Shown in pieces: positions 50,021-58,960 of a DNA stretch of 64,000 bases (the first letter of the stretch is position 1; every line of letters begins with the position of its first letter). Source of the stretch: Paenibacillus xylaniclasticus (GTDB lineage Bacteria > Bacillota > Bacilli > Paenibacillales > Paenibacillaceae). The notes under the pieces are model-generated. The model had not been told where the DNA came from, searched no databases, and worked only from the letters and a program-made list of their open reading frames with translations. The stretch lies in assembly GCF_004001065.1 (NCBI RefSeq), contig NZ_BIML01000022.1, forward strand, positions 25,098 to 89,097, in the 5' to 3' direction. The position numbers were made by a program, and so were the translations under genes.

Positions 50021-50986
50021 TCATGACGTCAAACCTAAAAAGCTGCACATTTCTTGGTGCACCGCTTGCTCACGCTTAGAGATATTCATAATTCGATCTG
50101 CAATACGGTGCCGGGTCTGCTCTGAATCGCTCTTTATTAGCATCTTTGCAGCAGTGCCGGATACGATCAACCATTCCTTCCCCGTCATTCGAAGCTCATC
50201 AGCCCATTTTAATAATTCGGTAATCCGGTGCTTATTGTACAAATCAACTAAAAAATCCGAGTAGTTCAGCCTACCTTTGGCAATCCATACCAAATTAAAG
50301 ATTAAAGGAGTTGTACCGATAACGGGATATCCGTGCTTCTCGTTCATGAACTGATCCGTTGTACGTATCTCCTCGGCCAGTTTCTCCATGTCTTGAAATG
50401 CAGTTGACTCCCTGCCATTTCCCGTCAATCTGTCTACGGTATTCAGAAGTAGCTCCCTTACAGAGATTGCCGCCTCTGCAACAGGAACGCGGGTATAAGA
50501 TAAACAGTTCCTGTAGCCTTTATAATAATGAGACATTGGAAGTTCTAGAATGCCTGTCTTACGGACCATCGGGTCCACGCAATATAAGCTTTGCGCTTCG
50601 TAATCGATATACGTAACAATAACATAGTGTCCGATTGACTGCAGCTGATACACGTCATTCCATGGACACCAGTAGGAATCGATACGCAAAATAACTGGAC
50701 GCCCTTCGGATAGCTGTGCCTGTATCCATTCTAAGGCTGGCTCTGCAGACATCCCGTTATCTTCAATAAATATTCCATTACCGTTCTCTAGAAACAGCTT
50801 CTTATGCGGAATGTCAGCCCAAATCTTCGAACCGATTAATGGCCCATCTTCAAAATATCTAAACCCCCAAGATTCCGCAAAAAGCATCATATAAGGATCC
50901 CCGGCATGATTAGCAAGAGCCGCTATAACCCCTTCCAAGCAATTCATTTGCGCATTAAAGAAGGGGGTAATTTCTAGTGCAGGCAT
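50021..50986 (-). CDS. BtrH-like acyltransferase (BtrH_N domain, type A)
   Basis: A 321-residue protein. Cys16 in QMNCLEGVIAALANH, His120 in QSIGHYVIVTYID and Asp138 in YCVDPM form the papain-like triad of BtrH N-terminal domains; the C-terminal half is helical (DUF4872-like). BtrH transfers an acyl chain from the carrier BtrI to an aminoglycoside amine in butirosin formation. Here it lies 31 bp after ACP1, its probable carrier. It is the clearest BtrH relative of the window and the last gene of the upper operon. Confidence 0.85.
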   Translation of the reverse strand: MPALEITPFFNAQMNCLEGVIAALANHAGDPYMMLFAESWGFRYFEDGPLIGSKIWADIPHKKLFLENGNGIFIEDNGMSAEPALEWIQAQLSEGRPVILRIDSYWCPWNDVYQLQSIGHYVIVTYIDYEAQSLYCVDPMVRKTGILELPMSHYYKGYRNCLSYTRVPVAEAAISVRELLLNTVDRLTGNGRESTAFQDMEKLAEEIRTTDQFMNEKHGYPVIGTTPLIFNLVWIAKGRLNYSDFLVDLYNKHRITELLKWADELRMTGKEWLIVSGTAAKMLIKSDSEQTRHRIADRIMNISKREQAVHQEMCSFLGLTS

Positions 50987-51017
50987 ACCTTCACCTCACT
51001 TTGTGCTAAAATAAAAA

Positions 51018-51272
51018 CTATTCTTTACTTGAATATCTTTGAACAATTGCACATATTTTGTTGATTGACGAGAAATTTTCGAACAACATATCGTTATCTT
51101 CAACCAATATTCCGAATTCCTCCTCGAGCTGAGTGATCAGAACAATCGTTTTCATCGAGTCCAATTGAATAATCTCATCGTCAGCTCCCAGTTCAGACTG
51201 ATCCGTTGCAGTAACGGCTTCGATAATTTGTATGACTTTATTCTTTAGCTCCGTCATTGAATCGGTCGTCAT
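51018..51272 (-). CDS. Free-standing acyl carrier protein (ACP1)
   Basis: An 84-residue carrier domain with the phosphopantetheine Ser in IIQLDSMKTIVLI. It lies between the nucleotidyltransferase gene and the BtrH-like gene, with the ligase at 52433-53881 just beyond. A ligase, a carrier and an acyltransferase together form a complete activation and transfer set. Confidence 0.93.
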   Translation of the reverse strand: MTTDSMTELKNKVIQIIEAVTATDQSELGADDEIIQLDSMKTIVLITQLEEEFGILVEDNDMLFENFSSINKICAIVQRYSSKE

Positions 51273-51302
51273 ATTCCGCCGCTCTCCCCCCAGCTATACG
51301 AT

Positions 51303-52457
51303 TTAAAAAATATCGAAATATTTGCTTGATTCGCTTAATTCCTTTTTGTCCACATCCAGCAGCTCCAATTTCCGTCTACTGTCAAACATTCTTTCGAGGA
51401 ACGTCTTTTTCCATCGAATCGGCTTCTCCTCTTCAACCCCGTAATAATCGAGATACGCCTTATCATCCGGGGCAATGCTGTTCATAAAGGACGCTGGTAC
51501 AATAGAGCCCAATAAATACTCCATATGATAGAGAGCGTAGAACACAACAGACTGCAATCCGGCTTGTACAATTTCAGACCTCAGCCAATCCCAGTCAATT
51601 GATGATCCAAATTTCCGAATGTATTCATAGATGTCGACGTATTTAATAAGTTCCATATCTTTATGTGCCCTAATTCCCTGTACCATTGCTGCATCTTGAT
51701 ACAAATGAGAAGACAATTGCAAAATATTGTATTCATGTCGAAGACTCGCAAGCACAGAGGAGCTCGGTATAACCGATTCAAATAAAGCGGCAGTGTCAAA
51801 GCCCGTTCGCATTCGCTTCGCTCGATTAAAAATATCAAAGTTAATATCAACCTGTACTACTTTGCACATCGGATGATGTACTTCCTTCAGAAAAGGTACG
51901 ACCTCGTGCGTTACCATTCTTTTTGTAATGACCTCTTGTCGTTTCGCAGGCTCCACACCGGTTTTATAAGAGAAGAAGCCTTGAATAAATCCTAGCTCAA
52001 CTAGCAGCTTGCATATCGACTGCAGGTCTTTCTCCTGCACCAGTAGATCGGTGTCATTACTAAATCTTAACCCGGGTGACGGATAAACGGTATGTCTCAA
52101 TACCGCTCCTTTCAAAAGCAAAGCCGTAATTCCCCTATCCTGGATGAGGCGAAACAGCGGCATCAACTGATCATCTAATACCTGGTTTCTCTCCTCCATC
52201 CCAGATGCGAATAGATCTATCATATGCATATATTTGGGAGGGATATGGCGATGCAGGCTATGCGCTAGAAGATTGCGATAAACAATCATAGTAACCTTAT
52301 GCTCCATTAAATATGCGAGAAATTGTATAAAGTGAAAGTCTGGAGCTCCAAGCAGCAAATTCGCCTCCTCGATCTCATACTCAGACGGTTCAACCTTGCA
52401 TAACAACAGGACGGTTCTAGCTTCTTTATTAATTAATGTTTCGGCTTGTCTCCACAT
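51303..52457 (-). CDS. NTP_transf_5-type nucleotidyltransferase-fold protein
   Basis: A 384-residue protein. The core ITALLLKGAVLRHTVYPSPG followed by RFSNDTDLLVQEKDL is the conserved Lys-Gly and Asp-x-Asp motif of this uncharacterised nucleotidyltransferase family (PF14907-like); further Asp in VVQVDINFDIF completes the metal site. Such proteins may add a nucleotide to a hydroxyl or carboxyl group. Members are often found in lasso peptide and NRPS clusters. It overlaps the end of the ligase gene by 25 bp. The substrate is unknown; AMP capping as protection or activation is possible. Confidence 0.82.
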   Translation of the reverse strand: MWRQAETLINKEARTVLLLCKVEPSEYEIEEANLLLGAPDFHFIQFLAYLMEHKVTMIVYRNLLAHSLHRHIPPKYMHMIDLFASGMEERNQVLDDQLMPLFRLIQDRGITALLLKGAVLRHTVYPSPGLRFSNDTDLLVQEKDLQSICKLLVELGFIQGFFSYKTGVEPAKRQEVITKRMVTHEVVPFLKEVHHPMCKVVQVDINFDIFNRAKRMRTGFDTAALFESVIPSSSVLASLRHEYNILQLSSHLYQDAAMVQGIRAHKDMELIKYVDIYEYIRKFGSSIDWDWLRSEIVQAGLQSVVFYALYHMEYLLGSIVPASFMNSIAPDDKAYLDYYGVEEEKPIRWKKTFLERMFDSRRKLELLDVDKKELSESSKYFDIF

Positions 52458-53881
52458 TCGCGCGCTCCTTGTTCAATAAGGCATTTTGTTTGATTCAAGC
52501 TAAACGATTCAATGCAATGTTTGGACAGACCCGAGCGCATTTTCTTCCCTCCCGGTGTACGGGGCATGTCCTTCATAACCCGAAACAGCGCCGGCGTACG
52601 ATAAGCAGCGATATTCTGTTTGCACCAGTCCACAAACACCATATGATTAAACGACGGCAGTACTTGAATGTAGGCGACAATCATGTTGTTTTCTACCTGA
52701 ACGATGGAGTCTGCAAGATCCGGGCATGTATTTAAAATATCCTCAACCTCATACAAGTTAATTTTGATACCCCCGGCAATATAAACCGAGTCCTTCCTTC
52801 CAAACAAGTGAAGAAGCTGTGTATCCTTATCGTAATGACCTAGATCGCTCGTTTCTAGCCAGCCGTCCTTCATCTTCCCTGCTTCGGTCCGGGATGCTAG
52901 CATATAGGGGGATTCAGATAATCGAACATATATTGCCCCTTCGATCTCCTTGATACTATCGGTATGTACAGGCTGACCAACATCAGGGAAATTTTGTCCA
53001 AGAAAATCAACTGTAATAATTCCGGCTTCCGTCATTCCGTATTGTTGGCCAATCGATATCCCAAATCGTTGATAAAAGCTTGAATGGGTCTTATCTGGTA
53101 GTCTTTCCCCTGCCGAAACAGCCGCCCTTACTGAACGTAATTGAGCCTTTTTACTTAATAAAATTAAGTCATAATGAAATGGCACCCCATATATAATGGT
53201 TACTCCCACTTCTACTATCTGCTCAACAATTTGTGCCGTTTTTATGCTGGAGAATACCGCCGTTGCCCCCGCATACAATGACTGCAGCAATCCCGTAATT
53301 AAGCCGTACGTATGGGATAACGACGGCAGTACGAGCACCTTATCCCCCGATTCAATCCCATGCGGAACCGCCAAAGTCGCCACTATTTCCCTTTCCACAG
53401 AACGCGAGGACCGCCCAATAAGCTTCGCTTCTCCCGTAGTCGCCGATGAGAACTGAAGCAGCGCCTCATCGTTTAACAACAGCTCAGCACGATTCAGTGC
53501 GGATATGTTATAAGGAACCTCTTCGTAGAAATTGTGCAAAATGAGCATTTCACGGCTCTCGATAAGCCAGTTCGGTTCGAGCTTTTCAAATCTCTTGGTC
53601 CGTTCTGGCCCCTGAATGCGAGGGTCAATTAACATGACCTTGGCGCCGATATCGGCGAGCGCAAGGAATAGATATATAAAAGTAAAGCTATTAGGAAGAC
53701 ACAATGCAACGACCGATCGCTCCGTAATGCCGCGCTGCAGCAGATTTGTTTTATATTCCGATATCCGGTCGATCATTTGTCCGTACGTAAGCTGCCGTTT
53801 ATAGACAATGCAGACTCGAAGCGGATCATGTTGCCGTAGTTTATGTAGCAGCCATTCCACACCATCGTCCCCCTTATCCAT
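52433..53881 (-). CDS. Stand-alone adenylating enzyme (acyl-ACP ligase, A2), paralogue of A3
   Basis: About 482 residues from ATG 53881; a frame start at TTG 53914 and a GTG six codons downstream (AAGGGGG upstream) are alternatives. Motifs: LLQFSSATTGEAKLIG (an altered P-loop: SSATTGEAK in place of TSGSTGxPK), QYGMTEAGIITV, WLETSDLGHYDKDTQLLHLFG, and the catalytic Lys in TPGGKKMRSGL. Close to the ligase at 33616-35007. It probably charges ACP1. The Lys of the P-loop is kept, so activity is likely. Confidence 0.85.
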   Translation of the reverse strand: MDKGDDGVEWLLHKLRQHDPLRVCIVYKRQLTYGQMIDRISEYKTNLLQRGITERSVVALCLPNSFTFIYLFLALADIGAKVMLIDPRIQGPERTKRFEKLEPNWLIESREMLILHNFYEEVPYNISALNRAELLLNDEALLQFSSATTGEAKLIGRSSRSVEREIVATLAVPHGIESGDKVLVLPSLSHTYGLITGLLQSLYAGATAVFSSIKTAQIVEQIVEVGVTIIYGVPFHYDLILLSKKAQLRSVRAAVSAGERLPDKTHSSFYQRFGISIGQQYGMTEAGIITVDFLGQNFPDVGQPVHTDSIKEIEGAIYVRLSESPYMLASRTEAGKMKDGWLETSDLGHYDKDTQLLHLFGRKDSVYIAGGIKINLYEVEDILNTCPDLADSIVQVENNMIVAYIQVLPSFNHMVFVDWCKQNIAAYRTPALFRVMKDMPRTPGGKKMRSGLSKHCIESFSLNQTKCLIEQGARECGDKPKH

Positions 53882-54048
53882 TAGAATCCAACAATTTTTC
53901 TCCCTCTCCAACAAGGAGGCACGCCGACCTGTTTGATAACCGACAGCTTAACAACTAAAGCGTCACGCTTATCAAGTGACTGTACCCACGTTGCCAAAGG
54001 CGATGTATCCGCTTCTTTCTACTCATTGTGCCTGACATGAAGAGGAAG
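53882..54048 (-). other. Intergenic gap between kinase and ligase genes
   Basis: About 167 bp. On the minus strand it holds a small hairpin AAGCGT-GA-CGCTT and a second CCTCC-TTGT-TGGAGAGG that could hide the GGAGAGGGAG near the ligase start. A 23-codon frame starting MSRKKRIHRLW has no ribosome binding site. No promoter was recognised, but an internal start or attenuator is possible. Confidence 0.35.
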
Positions 54049-54897
54049 CTACTTAATCGGTGTTAACAGCTGGAGGTCGCTTTTTACCCTATCGCCATAG
54101 AAATAGACGACAGCCCCGATTGCTCCAACGAACTCCTCAATTCCTTCGAAAAAAAATGCCCGTTCTTTGCCTAATTCCGTATAGCGACGAATCTCTCTTT
54201 TGGCGACAGCGCTCCTGAATATACCCCCACAGTAATAAATCGGTTTAACTTGAAACCTCTTTGCCGCTTGGCAAGCAATATTGGCCACCGTTTCCGTTAC
54301 GATTCCGCATATTGCACTGGCAATATCCTCAGTCGAGGCAGCCGTCTCAGTCGCCAGCTTGCCGAAATTACTGACAATGACGTTCGGCGGAAGGATGTGG
54401 CTGAATGTATTACCGTAAATATCACTTGACGTATAGTCAGCGCGTTCTCTATTCCCCAGCTCCATCATTACCTGCAATCTATGGTAATCCGAGACGCCCG
54501 TAAGCATCCTTCCAAGACCACGAATGGTTCCACCGCCTACACCCGATCCGCCTATACGCCTGTAACCGTCGGCAGAAATATAGTAGAAGGCAGTCCCTGT
54601 GCCGACACTGACAAGAATCATGTCCCGATGCCGACCGCCCGCCAAATATTCTGCTCCTTTGCACATCGCCGTCATTTCGCTCACAACTTCACAAGGATAT
54701 CGATCCTGCAATCGCGAATACAGCCCACTTGCTCTACCGCCGGTCAGTACAACAGTCTCCGGCGAGGCGCTATCGATACGCGCCTCTATCTCTTTGTAAT
54801 TGTGACTTTCCGTCACATATACACTGCATCCCTCTGGCATGCAGAGCAAAATTTTCGTATTGGTTCCGCCAACATCGAGTCCGACTATTCTATTCAT
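54049..54897 (-). CDS. Type II pantothenate kinase-like (ASKHA) kinase
   Basis: 282 residues from ATG 54897 (AGGAGGGCG 7 nt upstream). ASKHA phosphate loops: IVGLDVGGTNTKILL, VSVGTGTAFYYIS and GGSGVGGGTIRGLGRML; the end LGKERAFFFEGIEEFVGAIGA fits CoaW. The canonical enzyme phosphorylates pantothenate. In a cluster next to an ArgC-like reductase and free carriers it might phosphorylate a pathway hydroxyl or carboxyl, or boost CoA for carrier activation. It lies 27 bp after the reductase gene. Confidence 0.85.
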   Translation of the reverse strand: MNRIVGLDVGGTNTKILLCMPEGCSVYVTESHNYKEIEARIDSASPETVVLTGGRASGLYSRLQDRYPCEVVSEMTAMCKGAEYLAGGRHRDMILVSVGTGTAFYYISADGYRRIGGSGVGGGTIRGLGRMLTGVSDYHRLQVMMELGNRERADYTSSDIYGNTFSHILPPNVIVSNFGKLATETAASTEDIASAICGIVTETVANIACQAAKRFQVKPIYYCGGIFRSAVAKREIRRYTELGKERAFFFEGIEEFVGAIGAVVYFYGDRVKSDLQLLTPIK

Positions 54898-54923
54898 GAC
54901 TCGCCCTCCTATACAGCGAGTCG

Positions 54924-55733
54924 TCAAGCCTGGGATTCCGAATGCTCAGTACTGAGCAGAGACAAGCTTGCCATCGCCAGATGCACAAGAAAATGTACAT
55001 TATCAAGCGTCACATAAGCGGTTAGCGTATCGCTTGATGTGGGCACAAAACGTACGAGCACATCGTCAGCAGAAGCGCGCTCCGTATCATCTTGGTACCA
55101 TCGGCAATCCTGAGCAGCGTACCTCAATGTCATGCTGCTGTCTAATCCGTGTCCCGGACAAGAAATATGAACCGTTGTCTCGATGCTGTGATCCAGATCG
55201 GCTACCGTTATGCTCATTTGCGTGCGGGCATTTCCAAGAAGGAACTTCTCCACCTCAAATCGATGATTTTTGAGCGACTTCTCGCTTGCTTGTCTGCTCC
55301 ATCGTTCCATTCGTTGATCCGAGGTCGTATCTGTTTCGATTCCGCCTAAGCAGAACGCTGAAATATTATCAGGCTTCAAGCCACAGTAATGAGCCAAATA
55401 ATTGATCGGTATAAGAACCGATGATGCGAAACAACCAGCGATAGCAACATGCCCCGTATCCCATAAGGCAGCCGGGCTCCGTGTCTCATCGGGAAACAAC
55501 AAGTATGCCAGAGCATATCCTTCGGTTGTGTTCAGCTTCGTAAATGAACTGAAATCGATTACCGGCTTGGACGAAAGCCGGTGAATAATTGGAGCAACCT
55601 GATGGATAGGCTGCGGCATGATGAACACAACATCCGCTTCCGACTCCTCGTGAGTCAAGACATAATGCTCAGTCAGCCGTTCGACAAGTGCCTCCCGAAT
55701 GCGCCCAGTTCCTCCTGAAACCCAACATTTCAT
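54924..55733 (-). CDS. ArgC/ASADH-like semialdehyde dehydrogenase
   Basis: A 269-residue protein with an N-terminal NAD(P)-binding segment VSGGTGRIREALVERL, ADVVFIMPQPIHQVAPII, catalytic-Cys region AIAGCFASSVLIPINYLA (compare PGCYPTA of ArgC) and NHRFEVEKFL (His region). It is shorter and divergent from ArgC. That family reduces an acyl phosphate or thioester to an aldehyde. It overlaps the ligase gene (ATGA), suggesting that a ligase or kinase product is reduced to an aldehyde, perhaps for later transamination. Substrate unknown. Confidence 0.72.
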   Translation of the reverse strand: MKCWVSGGTGRIREALVERLTEHYVLTHEESEADVVFIMPQPIHQVAPIIHRLSSKPVIDFSSFTKLNTTEGYALAYLLFPDETRSPAALWDTGHVAIAGCFASSVLIPINYLAHYCGLKPDNISAFCLGGIETDTTSDQRMERWSRQASEKSLKNHRFEVEKFLLGNARTQMSITVADLDHSIETTVHISCPGHGLDSSMTLRYAAQDCRWYQDDTERASADDVLVRFVPTSSDTLTAYVTLDNVHFLVHLAMASLSLLSTEHSESQA

Positions 55734-57244
55734 GTCGCGGTTATACCTCCTCTGCGCAGCATTTCCATACAGGCTACGCCATCAACTTTTCCAGAGACGG
55801 TTTTCGGTATTTCATGCACGAAGTAGATATGTTCAGGGAGCTTATACCGAGACACCTTACTGCTTAGCTGCTCGATAATTTGCTCGCTCGATAATTCTAA
55901 ATCGTCGGTTACGATTATGGCGCCAACTGTTTGCCCCAATTGCTCATCGGGAACTCCAAACACGTACGCCTCCTCGACTCCTTCAATCGACCCAATCAAT
56001 TTCTCGATCTCGCCTGGATATATTTTTTCGCCACCCCTATTAATCATAGACTTAAGGCGTCCAGTGATATACAAATACCCCTCTTCATCCACACGACCTA
56101 AATCGTATGTCCGATAGAAGCCTTGACTGAAAGCGGCCTTTGTTTCCTCTTCCTGATTCAAATATCCTCTGAAAGCGGTATCGTTGCGAACTAGAATCTC
56201 GCCGACCTCGTTCGCTCCAAGCTGGCGGCTATGATCCTCTGGGTCGACAATGTAAATCTCTTGACCGGTCAGCGGGATGCCCACAGATCCGTTTTTAGGC
56301 TTATCAACCGGGTTAATCGTAATACCGCAGCCGCCTTCGGTTGAGCCATATCCTTCGGTAATATCCGTACCGTACAGGCTTAGAAAACGCTCTCTGTCCT
56401 CCTGCTGTAACTGAGCGCCTCCACACAGGACAACCCTCAATCTGTTCGGAACTTTTGTATGACCGCGTCCCAATTGATGAATGAATGATGGCACAAGATT
56501 CGTTACGGTAATATCCCGTTCCGTAACCAGCTGATTGAACGCCTGAACCGAGAACCTGTCCAGAAACGTAATATTGCAACCGAAAACGATGGATACGAAA
56601 AATGCCGTCACCTGCGCGCTAATATAGCACATGGGAAGAGAGCATAATATGTGATCGTCCGCAGATGCTCCAATGTGCTTGCCTATCTGCCAAGCATTCA
56701 ATATATAGGAATTGGCGCCCAATACCGCACCCTTCGGTTTACTGCTAGAACCAGACGTGAACAATACCGCCGTATCGGGATTGATAGCCGGACCCTTGAC
56801 GATAGGCGCGCGAGATGTATTCGTCAGCTCGCTTATTTCGTGCTGGCCGCATCTATAGACAGGTATAGGGCTTCGGGGCAGCAATTCAAACAAAAATTTG
56901 TAATGCTCGTCAACAAATAGCATCTTCATGGAGCAGTAATGTGCGATATCAATAATCTCGGCAGCAAGCAGCTTGGGAGAAACGTAAACAATTGTCGCTT
57001 GTAAGCGGTAGGCTGCGAACATGAGCTTCAGAAAGCATCCATTATTCACATAAGCCAGCCCGATTCGATCCCCTTCTCTAATGCCAAGCCAGTAAAGCTT
57101 CTCCGCTAGCTGCTTAGAGCTTTCTAACAATTGCTCGAGCGTATAAGTATATCCAGAGAATGTGAATTGCTGATTGGCCCGACCGTACTCCTCTATAAAG
57201 TCAAGTATGCCGGAGCGATCAATAGTCGAAAACTTGCCATTCAT
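55730..57244 (-). CDS. Stand-alone adenylating enzyme (acyl-CoA/ACP ligase, A1)
   Basis: 504 residues from ATG 57244 (GGAGAGGAT upstream); an in-frame ATG at 57292 lies within the carbamoyltransferase gene. Motifs: AVLFTSGSSSKPKGAVLG, EGYGSTEGGCG, YRTYDLGRVDEEGYLYITGR, RGGEKIYPGEIEKL, and the catalytic Lys in PKTVSGKVDG. Closest in style to acyl-CoA synthetases or 2,3-DHB-AMP ligases. It may provide an acyl thioester or acyl adenylate for the ArgC-like reductase that overlaps it, or load a carrier. Confidence 0.87.
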   Translation of the reverse strand: MNGKFSTIDRSGILDFIEEYGRANQQFTFSGYTYTLEQLLESSKQLAEKLYWLGIREGDRIGLAYVNNGCFLKLMFAAYRLQATIVYVSPKLLAAEIIDIAHYCSMKMLFVDEHYKFLFELLPRSPIPVYRCGQHEISELTNTSRAPIVKGPAINPDTAVLFTSGSSSKPKGAVLGANSYILNAWQIGKHIGASADDHILCSLPMCYISAQVTAFFVSIVFGCNITFLDRFSVQAFNQLVTERDITVTNLVPSFIHQLGRGHTKVPNRLRVVLCGGAQLQQEDRERFLSLYGTDITEGYGSTEGGCGITINPVDKPKNGSVGIPLTGQEIYIVDPEDHSRQLGANEVGEILVRNDTAFRGYLNQEEETKAAFSQGFYRTYDLGRVDEEGYLYITGRLKSMINRGGEKIYPGEIEKLIGSIEGVEEAYVFGVPDEQLGQTVGAIIVTDDLELSSEQIIEQLSSKVSRYKLPEHIYFVHEIPKTVSGKVDGVACMEMLRRGGITAT

Positions 57245-57266
57245 AAGCAATATCCTCTCCAAGCCT

Positions 57267-58955
57267 CTATTTGTAGACGAGGTAATCTCCAATCGCTAAA
57301 TAATCAATTTGAGTTTTCATAAACGTCTGTAACGCATCCGTCGGACTGCAAACGATAGGCTCGCTGTCGTTAAGCGACGTGTTTAACAAAATTGGAACTC
57401 CCGTCAGTTGGTGAAATAAAGAAATAAGCTTATGGTACGCCGGATTGCTTGATTGCTTTACGATTTGGATACGGCAAGTTCCATCCTTATGTACGACAGC
57501 CGGTATTTTATCCCGCTTGTCTTCATGAGCCTTGTATCCGATTAACATATATTCCGCAGCCATGGGTGGATCATCACAATCAAACCATGCGGCGGCCTCT
57601 TCCTCAAGCACGCTGGGTGCGAACGGTCGAAAATGCTCACGATGCTTGACGGCATGATTGATTTTATTCCGGGTTTCATAGTCCGACGGGTTAGCCAATA
57701 AGCTGCGATTGCCTAATGCCCTAGGACCGAATTCCATAGCCCCCTGGAACCAGCCAACCAGCCGTCCCTGGCTAAGGAGTTGGGCTGCCTCAAGCGCGAT
57801 ATCATCACATAAACGATATTTCAAATTCGTTTGTTGAAGCGCCTCTAGTATTTCCTGATTGTCATATTCTGGACCCAGATACGTTGTCTTCAGCGGACAA
57901 CGTTTGGCATCCTCACTTAACTCGTACCACGCCAAATAAGCTGCCCCAAGTGCCGTGCCCGCATCATTAGCGGCAGGCTGCACATAAATGTGGTCGAACA
58001 AACCCGTCTTTTCGATTGCTCTATTGGCAATGCAGTTCAACGCAACGCCCCCCGCTAAACATAGGTTGCGAGAGTTCGTAAGCCGAGAGGCGGCCTTGGC
58101 CAAATGAACGATAGTTTCTTCCGTTATATCTTGCAAGGAGGCAGCTATGTTCATATGAGATTGATTCAATGGCTCGCCAACTTGTCTTCTAGAAATACCG
58201 AACAGCTGCTGTAAACCGTCATACGTCTCAGAACGAAATTGCATAATGTTGTTGTCGACTGTAAATATGCCGTCTTCGAGCAATTGGACGATATCACGAA
58301 ATTGTGATCTATATATATCCGGATCGCCATAAGCAGCTAAACCCATTACCTTACAAGAATCGTACTCCGTAAAGCCGATAAACTGCGATATTTTTTCCCA
58401 CAGAAATCCGATAGATGCCGGATAATCAATCTGCTTAACCCGCTCCAGTACAATGTTTCGCCCTTCGAATATCGAGGCGGTATCGATTTCACCAATGCCG
58501 TCTACTACCATTACGGCTGCTTCATCAAAGGGAGAAGGATAGAAGGCAGACGCAGCATGACACAGATGATGCTCGAACCATTTGAACGTACCGATAAAGC
58601 CCATCTCTCGAAGCTTTGTAGGAACATTTTGTATAGATTTATAGAATATCTCTTCCCCTTCTGGGCTACCCCAGCTGTTTGGCACAACTTTATCTACGAA
58701 GCCGCTATTTTGCACACGCTTATAAGGATCGATTGAATAACCGATCCAATTAACATCGCTTAGTCGTATCCCAGCCCGATTCAGACAATACTCTATTGCT
58801 AGAACCGGCAATGTATCCGCATTATTAATCGCGGAGAGCTTTCCGCGCTTTTGACGGTTGAAGCGTTCTTCCTCTACAGCAGCAATAACTTGTCCATTAT
58901 AAAGAAGGCACACGGCCGATTCATGGTAAGCTGAATTAATCCCCATGATATACAT
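57267..58955 (-). CDS. Carbamoyltransferase (NodU/CmcH family)
   Basis: 562 residues from ATG 58955 (AGGGGG 8 nt upstream). The N-terminal Kae1-like domain: MGINSAYHESAVCLL, HHLCHAASAFYPSPF (metal His), VMVVDGIGE and GVALNCIAN. The C-terminal YrdC-like domain follows, with FGPRALGNRSLLANP and LNTSLNDSEPIVCSP. These enzymes make carbamoyl-AMP from carbamoyl phosphate and ATP, then carbamoylate a hydroxyl. The cluster product is thus likely to carry an O-carbamoyl group, as in albicidin or cephamycin. Confidence 0.95.
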   Translation of the reverse strand: MYIMGINSAYHESAVCLLYNGQVIAAVEEERFNRQKRGKLSAINNADTLPVLAIEYCLNRAGIRLSDVNWIGYSIDPYKRVQNSGFVDKVVPNSWGSPEGEEIFYKSIQNVPTKLREMGFIGTFKWFEHHLCHAASAFYPSPFDEAAVMVVDGIGEIDTASIFEGRNIVLERVKQIDYPASIGFLWEKISQFIGFTEYDSCKVMGLAAYGDPDIYRSQFRDIVQLLEDGIFTVDNNIMQFRSETYDGLQQLFGISRRQVGEPLNQSHMNIAASLQDITEETIVHLAKAASRLTNSRNLCLAGGVALNCIANRAIEKTGLFDHIYVQPAANDAGTALGAAYLAWYELSEDAKRCPLKTTYLGPEYDNQEILEALQQTNLKYRLCDDIALEAAQLLSQGRLVGWFQGAMEFGPRALGNRSLLANPSDYETRNKINHAVKHREHFRPFAPSVLEEEAAAWFDCDDPPMAAEYMLIGYKAHEDKRDKIPAVVHKDGTCRIQIVKQSSNPAYHKLISLFHQLTGVPILLNTSLNDSEPIVCSPTDALQTFMKTQIDYLAIGDYLVYK

Positions 58956-58960
58956 ATTGT

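Noticed and set aside
53950..54021. 23-codon frame MSRKKRIHRLW... between kinase and ligase genes
   Set aside because: No ribosome binding site and basic composition typical of chance frames.
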